DNA of 7,028 nt, taken from the NCBI GenBank assembly GCA_041477005.1, contig JBGOUJ010000415.1, positions 1-7,028 on the forward strand, written 5' to 3'. The first letter of the stretch is position 1, and the number at the start of each line of letters is the position of its first letter. Of this stretch, positions 1 to 3,745 are shown piece by piece. This DNA is from JBGOUJ01 sp041477005. Lineage in GTDB: Bacteria > Acidobacteriota > Terriglobia > Bryobacterales > JACQDG01. The notes under the pieces were generated by a model, which worked only from the letters and a program-made list of their open reading frames with translations, had not been told where the DNA came from and did no database searches. Position numbers and translations under genes: made by a program.

Positions 1-172
1 CATCAACCATCACCAGCGCGTCATTCGGCGCGGGGCCGCTAGCCAGGAATGTGACGGCTGCCACTGTGCCCAACACCATGCCGCTTGTGAACCCGAGCGA
101 GCGGCCCGTTTGTGGCAGGCGAGGCAACTGGTCTTGCCTGACACCGGCACGGAACTGGAATCGCCCTTTCAT
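1..172 (-). CDS. N-terminus of a membrane-anchored or exported protein, cut by the window edge
   Basis: An open frame on the minus strand starts with ATG at 172-170 and stays open to the left edge, giving 57 codons. The N-terminus is basic and polar (begins MKGRFQFRAGVRQ). It is followed by a hydrophobic stretch at about residues 34-50 (GMVLGTVAAVTFLASG), then a turn and a new hydrophobic segment. This looks like a type II membrane anchor or a long signal peptide. An in-frame TGA lies at 208-206, so no longer ATG start exists, although a TTG at 187 or an internal ATG near 80 are alternatives. No convincing Shine-Dalgarno precedes the start. GC at third positions is high, roughly 70%, which agrees with coding. 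I do not recognise the family. The product continues outside the window, so its function cannot be judged. Confidence 0.4.
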   Translation of the reverse strand, partial: MKGRFQFRAGVRQDQLPRLPQTGRSLGFTSGMVLGTVAAVTFLASGPAPNDALVMVD

Positions 173-205
173 GCGATCACGCGCCAAGCGGATTTCGCTA
201 GCGCT

Positions 206-394
206 TCAGGTAGAATACTTCCCCGCAACCACGTGCTCGGCAAGGCGCCGAAGCTCCGTGCGCCCGAAGCCGCGGCTCCTCTCCAAGCGTCCCGAATCGA
301 GCCGGAACTTGGCCTTAGACTCCTCCCTCTGCACCTGGACCTGTGACGGGTCGTCCCGATCCGCCGAGTAGAGGTAACGTACCCAGTGTACCTG
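206..394 (-). pseudogene. Degenerate DUF4160-like protein fragment
   Basis: The minus-strand frame reads VRYLYSADRDDP, then QVQVQREESKAKF, then RLERSRGFGRTELRRL, before a TGA at 208-206. From memory this follows the DUF4160 pattern: a YSxDRDEPPHVHV core, AKFWLDPVRLxRSxGF, and a C-terminal helix rich in E and R. DUF4160 proteins are small, about 80 residues, and often sit beside DUF2442 genes as a putative toxin-antitoxin-like pair. Here the two hallmark histidines of PHVHV are both Gln, the conserved Trp of AKFW is Arg, the LDP proline is Ser, and the final helix ends early with an unrelated tail. No DUF2442 partner was found. The frame stays open upstream to an ATG at 454, but that part (MMPRSLAAVSAYRRG...) does not resemble the family. 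I infer a decaying copy. A divergent functional protein is less likely. Confidence 0.5.
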
Positions 395-553
395 GTTGAG
401 GGACAGACTACCACGCCGATACGCCGATACGGCGGCTAACGACCGGGGCATCACCCGCCGTCCAGCTTTTGCGCGGTCGGGTGCAGACCCCGGTTACGCG
501 AATCCGGTGGCTACCGCCCGTGGCCGACTTTTTGCTCCTTCCCCATCCATGAT

Positions 554-712
554 TTGCGGCCCGAGCGCGCGTCTTGGCGCGTGATTCGCGGCAGCAGTCG
601 GGCTGACGAGCCGCCCCAAGTCCCGCGCTGCGCCTTTCGCAATCCGATGAATCCCGACAAGAAGTGGGAGTTCCTCCGCTTCCGGCTTGTCGCGGCGATT
701 CCGGGGCTGTAG
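554..712 (+). pseudogene. C-terminal fragment of an FGE/SUMF (formylglycine-generating-enzyme type) domain
   Basis: One plus-strand frame, open from 440 to the TAG at 710-712, reads SWRVIRGSSRADE, then PRCAFRNPMNPD, then LRFRLVAAIPGL and stops. This matches in order the end of FGE-sulfatase domains: RVxRGGSW, then CRxAxRN with NxPD, then GFRLV. The RGGSW motif is altered to RGSSR and the GFR glycine is Arg. Upstream of about 554 the same frame holds no recognisable FGE sequence (no GNVWEW motif) and no plausible start with a ribosome site. It is therefore a 5'-truncated, decayed remnant of roughly 50 codons out of the usual 200-plus. Intact members oxidise a sulfatase cysteine to formylglycine or act in other protein modification. 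This piece cannot fold alone. The call rests on motif order, not on a search. Confidence 0.5.
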
Positions 713-766
713 CGCCAGGCGGCCCGCGTAGCCGTTTTTTCCAATCCCGCCGCGCCCGCCCGCCCG

Positions 767-772
767 TAGAAT
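767..772 (+). promoter_or_regulatory. -10-like hexamer TAGAAT for the VOC gene, leaderless geometry
   Basis: TAGAAT matches TATAAT at five of six positions. Seven nucleotides lie between its last base and the ATG at 780, so initiation at the usual distance would place the transcript start at or next to the start codon. No TTGACA-like -35 is visible 16-18 bp upstream. The same spacing recurs before the gene at 1179. Confidence 0.45.
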
Positions 773-779
773 GGAACCC

Positions 780-1154
780 ATGAAAATCACGCCCGTGCTT
801 TATATGGATGCCATCGAGCCGTCGCTCCCGTTCTGGGTCGGCCGGCTCGGCTTTGAAAAAACCGTCGAGGTGCCCGAAGGCGACCGGCTCGGCTTCGTCC
901 TCCTGCAAAATGGCGCCGCCGAGCTGATGATGCAAACCCGCGAGAGCCTGAAGAAGGACGTTCCGGCAATGGTCGAGTATGCGCGGTCGAGCGCCGGAAT
1001 CTACATCGAGGTGGACGACTTTGCCGACCTGCTGCGAAGGGTCGAGGGCGCCGAGGTCCTGATGCCGGTTCGCACGGCGTTTTACGGCATGCAGGAGATC
1101 GCTGTGCGCGAGCCCGGCGGCAACCCGATCTGCTTCGCCGCCAAAGCAAAGTGA
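780..1154 (+). CDS. VOC-superfamily (glyoxalase/bleomycin-resistance fold) protein
   Basis: A 124-residue protein beginning MKITPVLYMDAIEPSLPFW. It has the layout of a single-chain VOC (vicinal oxygen chelate) protein: two beta-alpha-beta-beta-beta modules. The first contains a FWVGRLGFEK-type helix and GFVLLQNGAAELMMQ strands. The second contains GIYIEVDDFADLLRRV, then FYGMQEIAVREPGGNPICFA, the typical EPGGxxIxFA ending. Such proteins are usually cytoplasmic dimers that act as glyoxalases, isomerases, dioxygenases or resistance proteins. The usual N-terminal metal histidine is not evident (Met in YMDAIEP), so catalysis is uncertain. I prefer ATG 780: an ATG at 771 in the same frame overlaps the TAGAAT element and has no ribosome site, and relatives I recall start close to MKxTPVL. 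The stop is 24 bp before the next gene, which lies on the same strand. The substrate is unknown. Confidence 0.85.
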   Translation: MKITPVLYMDAIEPSLPFWVGRLGFEKTVEVPEGDRLGFVLLQNGAAELMMQTRESLKKDVPAMVEYARSSAGIYIEVDDFADLLRRVEGAEVLMPVRTAFYGMQEIAVREPGGNPICFAAKAK

Positions 1155-1162
1155 GGGGAGCG

Positions 1163-1171
1163 TGTTACACT
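1163..1171 (+). promoter_or_regulatory. Extended -10-like element TGTTACACT for the aldolase-family gene
   Basis: TACACT at 1166-1171 fits TANNNT and is preceded by TGT, an extended -10 (TGn) feature. Seven nucleotides separate it from the GTG start at 1179, so the transcript would begin at or beside the start codon. It sits in the 24-bp gap after the VOC stop codon, so the downstream gene may be transcribed independently. No -35 match was seen. Confidence 0.45.
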
Positions 1172-1178
1172 TTCTCGT

Positions 1179-2288
1179 GTGAACGCTGAGCGGACTAAAG
1201 ACGACTTACTCACTCCGGCCCTGATCCTCGACCTGGACCGGTTCGAAAGCAACCTGGACAAAATGGCGCGGCACGTGCGCGAGCGGGGCCGCGGCTTTCG
1301 GCCTCACGCCAAGACCCACAAGTGCCCCGAGATCGCGCGGGCCGCGATCGCCGCCGGCGCCCACGGCATCTGCACGGCCAAGCTCAGCGAGGCCGAAGTG
1401 TTTGCCGAGCACGGGATCCCGGGACTGCTGATCACGACGGCGGTGATCGGGCGGCGCAAGATCGAGCGAGCGGTGAAGCTGGCCGGCGTCGCGCCCGATA
1501 CGATCTTTGTGGTCGACGACGAAAACAATGCCCGCGATCTTTCCGAAGCGGCCGGTGCGGCCAAGATCCGGTTTAACATCGCTCTGGATCTTTACGTCGG
1601 CCGGCGAACGGGCATCGCCCCGGGCGCGCCGGCCGTCGAGCTGGCTCAAAGGATCGCCCGCCTGCCGGGACTTGAATTCCAGGGTCTCCAGGCCTATGCC
1701 GGCCACGCCTCCCACGGCATGACCTTCGAGGAGCGCCGGCGGGTCTCGCTCGAGGCCGTGAGCCAGGCGGTCGAGACACGCTGCCTGCTCGAAAAGGCCG
1801 GCTTCCCCGTGCCGATGCTATCGGCCGGCAGCACCGGGACTTACAACATCGATTCGGAAATCGACGGGGTGACGGAGCTGCAGCCGGGATCGTTCCTCTT
1901 CATGGACGTGGACTACGCCCGCGTCGGGGGCCGGGACAGCGAAAAGTACTCCGATTTCGCCTGCGCCTTAACGGTGCTAACGACGGTCGTCAGCCGCCCG
2001 GAACCGAAAAAGGCGATCGTCGACGCCGGCCTCAAGGCCTTTTCCACAGACAAGCCTTGGCCGCCCGAGGCGAAGGACGTCCCTGGGCTGGTCTACGGCT
2101 TCGCCGGCGATGAGCACGGGCGCGTCGACTTCTCCCAGGCCGATCGCGAGCTGAAGGTCGGCGACCGGCTGGAATTCATCATCCCCCACTGCGATCCCAC
2201 GGTGAACCTCTACGACCGGCTGTATGGCCTGCGGGGAGACAAGGTCGAGGCGGTCTGGACCATCGCCGCCCGGGGCCGTTGCCAGTAA
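1179..2288 (+). CDS. PLP-dependent D-threonine aldolase / D-serine dehydratase (DSD1) family enzyme
   Basis: A 369-residue cytoplasmic enzyme of PLP fold type III (alanine-racemase-like TIM barrel plus beta domain), close to the usual family length. Visible motifs are TPALILDLDRFESN near the N-terminus; RPHAKTHK at 41-48, whose K45 is the expected PLP Schiff-base lysine; CTAKLSEAE (65-73); LQAYAGHASH (170-179); SAGSTGTYN (215-223), the phosphate-cradling loop; TELQPGSFLFMD (232-243); VDAGLKAFSTD (281-291); and PHCDPTVNLYD (336-346). The family cleaves D-threonine to glycine and acetaldehyde, cleaves D-3-hydroxyaspartate, or dehydrates D-serine. Its metal site is His-x-Asp in the aldolases I know and His-x-Cys in eukaryotic D-serine dehydratase. 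H337-C338-D339 here supports an aldolase. The GTG start fits the TACACT spacing and has no Shine-Dalgarno. The exact substrate cannot be read from the sequence. Confidence 0.88.
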   Translation: MNAERTKDDLLTPALILDLDRFESNLDKMARHVRERGRGFRPHAKTHKCPEIARAAIAAGAHGICTAKLSEAEVFAEHGIPGLLITTAVIGRRKIERAVKLAGVAPDTIFVVDDENNARDLSEAAGAAKIRFNIALDLYVGRRTGIAPGAPAVELAQRIARLPGLEFQGLQAYAGHASHGMTFEERRRVSLEAVSQAVETRCLLEKAGFPVPMLSAGSTGTYNIDSEIDGVTELQPGSFLFMDVDYARVGGRDSEKYSDFACALTVLTTVVSRPEPKKAIVDAGLKAFSTDKPWPPEAKDVPGLVYGFAGDEHGRVDFSQADRELKVGDRLEFIIPHCDPTVNLYDRLYGLRGDKVEAVWTIAARGRCQ

Positions 2289-2315
2289 CCCGACCGGGCG
2301 CCGCCACTGGTCGGG
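2289..2315 (+). terminator. Inverted repeat directly after the aldolase-family stop codon
   Basis: CCCGACC at 2289-2295 pairs with GGTCGGG at 2309-2315 across a 13-nt loop, beginning on the base after TAA. A direct repeat GGGCGCC overlaps the structure. There is no T-run after the stem, so it is not a textbook intrinsic terminator. It may be a Rho-type or 3'-end stabilising hairpin. The remaining sequence to 2490 shows no gene and no clear promoter. Confidence 0.35.
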
Positions 2316-2490
2316 CGCCCCACCCGGTCCAGCGTGAACCGAACGAGCAACTTTCGGCTCCAACCGGGGTTACAACTAAGGCTAGCTTCACCGTTACGAC
2401 CGTCGCGACGGGTGAGTCTCGTTCCGGTTCAGGCAACGCATCCGGCAGCACAGCCAACTCGTCGATGCCGATCCATCTCAGCGAGGGCAC

Positions 2491-3504
2491 ATGAAGGCAA
2501 GTATCCCCAAGGGAGTTCTCTGTTTGTGCGTAATCTTCTTATGTCAAGTTCCCGGGATTTACGCGCAGGAGGCGCCGAAGCCGCAGCAACCAGCTCCGCA
2601 GCAATCACCATCGCAGCCACCACCATCGCAGCAACCGCCCCAGCAGCAATCCATTCAGCAGCAACCTTTACAACAACCCACGCCAAGCAAACCCGCGGAG
2701 CCGGAGGCGCCGCCGAACATTATGGACGGAGGGTTCTCGATCGATGTTTTCTATTGGTTGACCAGCCCCCAGCCTGGCCTGAAAGGCAGCTTCACGACTA
2801 CAACAACCACCGGCACGGGCACGACTGCTAAGACCACAACGACCACCATCCCGTCGAATCTGGTCTTTCCGAACAAGAGCCAGCGATTGCCCGGCATCGT
2901 ATTGAGCGTCCCCGCAGGCCGATACAACGCCGTCCGGGCTTCTTACTTTCAAACGCGGGGCGGCGGAGATACCGTCGCGAGCGACGATGTGGTCTTGTTC
3001 AGCACAGCCTACAGCAAGGGCGACGCTCTTACCGCGCACTACACCCTGCAAAACGTCAAGGTCTCCTACGATTACCTTTCGTATCGGGTTCCTCCCGGCG
3101 CTACTGGGTTCCGCTTCAAGACCTTATGGGAAATTCAGTACACCACGCTCAAGTCGAGCATTGACGCGCCCAGCAAGCCGGTTTTGGCCGATAGCTCCGG
3201 AGCCCCCATCTCGAACATGGGCGCCGGGACGAGATGGTTCATTTACCCAACCCTGGGCGCCGGCGTCGAGCATTCCGTTGCCAAGAACTTTCGATGGGAG
3301 GCCAGAGCGTCGGGATTTGCTTTCCCGCACCACGCGGATATCTGGGACGCCGAAGCATGGGCTACCTACCGGATGGGACGAGTCGAGGCGCGCTGCGGAG
3401 TGAAGGGATTTCATTTCAAGACGTCCCCCAAGAACGAGCAGTATGTAGTGGGCACCTTGTCGGGCCTCTATGTGAATCTGCGGTGGTACCCGAGATGGTG
3501 GTAG
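2491..3504 (+). CDS. Secreted, probably outer-membrane beta-barrel protein with Pro/Gln-rich leader
   Basis: A 337-residue protein with no family I can name. Residues 1-25 form a signal peptide: basic start MKASIPK, hydrophobic VLCLCVIFLCQV, cleavage likely after GIYA at A25. Residues 26-76 are a Pro/Gln-rich spacer. From about 79 the chain has alternating strand-like segments such as GGFSIDVFYWL, LPGIVLSV, YNAVRASYFQ, KVSYDYLSYRV, LWEIQYTTL, WFIYPTLGAGVEHSV, WEARASGFAF, AEAWATYRM and VEARCGVKGFHFK. It ends LYVNLRWYPRWW, an aromatic C-terminus common in barrels recognised by the BAM machinery. A threonine-rich loop lies at 102-119. This suggests a small outer-membrane barrel whose spacer may cross the periplasm. 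AGGG at 2484-2487 may be the ribosome site, with only 3 nt before the ATG. The gene is isolated: about 200 bp upstream and 240 bp downstream are without genes. Location is inferred; function is unknown. Confidence 0.75.
   Translation: MKASIPKGVLCLCVIFLCQVPGIYAQEAPKPQQPAPQQSPSQPPPSQQPPQQQSIQQQPLQQPTPSKPAEPEAPPNIMDGGFSIDVFYWLTSPQPGLKGSFTTTTTTGTGTTAKTTTTTIPSNLVFPNKSQRLPGIVLSVPAGRYNAVRASYFQTRGGGDTVASDDVVLFSTAYSKGDALTAHYTLQNVKVSYDYLSYRVPPGATGFRFKTLWEIQYTTLKSSIDAPSKPVLADSSGAPISNMGAGTRWFIYPTLGAGVEHSVAKNFRWEARASGFAFPHHADIWDAEAWATYRMGRVEARCGVKGFHFKTSPKNEQYVVGTLSGLYVNLRWYPRWW
2566..2718 (+). repeat. Low-complexity Pro/Gln (CAG/CAA/CCA) codon tract
   Basis: The 51 codons for residues 26-76 of the exported protein are mainly CAG, CAA, CCA, CCG and CCC, with Ser and a few other residues between. 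Imperfect units such as CAGCAACC and CCATCGCAGC recur. Such tracts change length by slippage or recombination, and they encode an unstructured spacer just after the signal peptide. Confidence 0.7.
2794..2847 (+). repeat. Threonine-rich (ACN) codon tract inside the barrel-like protein
   Basis: Eighteen codons for residues 102-119 give 13 Thr, with Gly, Ala and Lys between (TTTTTTGTGTTAKTTTTT). They are written with mixed ACG, ACT, ACA and ACC codons. Position between two predicted strands fits a surface loop or turn. Mixed codon use argues against very recent expansion. Confidence 0.6.
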
Positions 3505-3505
3505 C

Positions 3506-3581
3506 GGCCCGACCAACAAGCACGTTGCGTCCGCCGGCACTCGATGATGGCCGGCCGCGCGACTACTCCGTTGGTCGGCCC
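3506..3581 (+). terminator. 76-bp inverted-repeat structure after the barrel gene
   Basis: GGCCCGACCAAC at 3506-3517 pairs with GTTGGTCGGCCC at 3570-3581, 11 of 12 positions including nine consecutive pairs, starting two bases after the TAG. An inner pair of GCCGGC boxes (3533-3538 and 3550-3555) could form a second stem. No T-run follows. It may act as a transcript end or be a small repeat element. From 3582 to 3745 I see no gene, promoter or ribosome site that I can support. Confidence 0.4.
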
Positions 3582-3745
3582 GCCCCGTCGAGAAGTAGAA
3601 GTCCGGCGCTGACACTCTGGTCTCCCCAGGGCCACGTCGGGCGAATCCCAATGATGCCGACGAGCACCCTGTTCGGGCAGGTGACGAGCACCGTTTCTCC
3701 GAGCAGCGCAAAATCACGGTCGGCGGCAGGCTGAACTGGTAGCCG

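Noticed and set aside
735..740. T6 run at 735-740 as a terminator for the FGE remnant
   Set aside because: No stable stem of useful length lies directly before the run, so a terminator cannot be supported.
408..935. Minus-strand open frame of 175 codons
   Set aside because: It covers the FGE remnant and the first third of the VOC gene in antisense, and the translation is Arg/Gly/Ser-rich without a family pattern.
2179..2490. Minus-strand frame containing ATVVTVKLALVVTPVG across the 2289-2490 gap
   Set aside because: The hydrophobic Val-rich stretch is typical of antisense to Thr-rich sequence. It overlaps the aldolase 3' end and shows no start context or family.
2334..2831. Plus-strand frame of 165 codons overlapping the start of the exported barrel gene
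   Set aside because: It is the shifted frame of the CAG/CCA and ACN tracts, giving Ala/Thr/Ile repeats. The signal peptide and strand pattern are in the frame starting at 2491.
3582..3745. Minus-strand frame reading ALLGETVLVTCPNRVLVGII before the propeller gene
   Set aside because: No start codon with a ribosome site, only about 50 codons, and no family match that I recognise.
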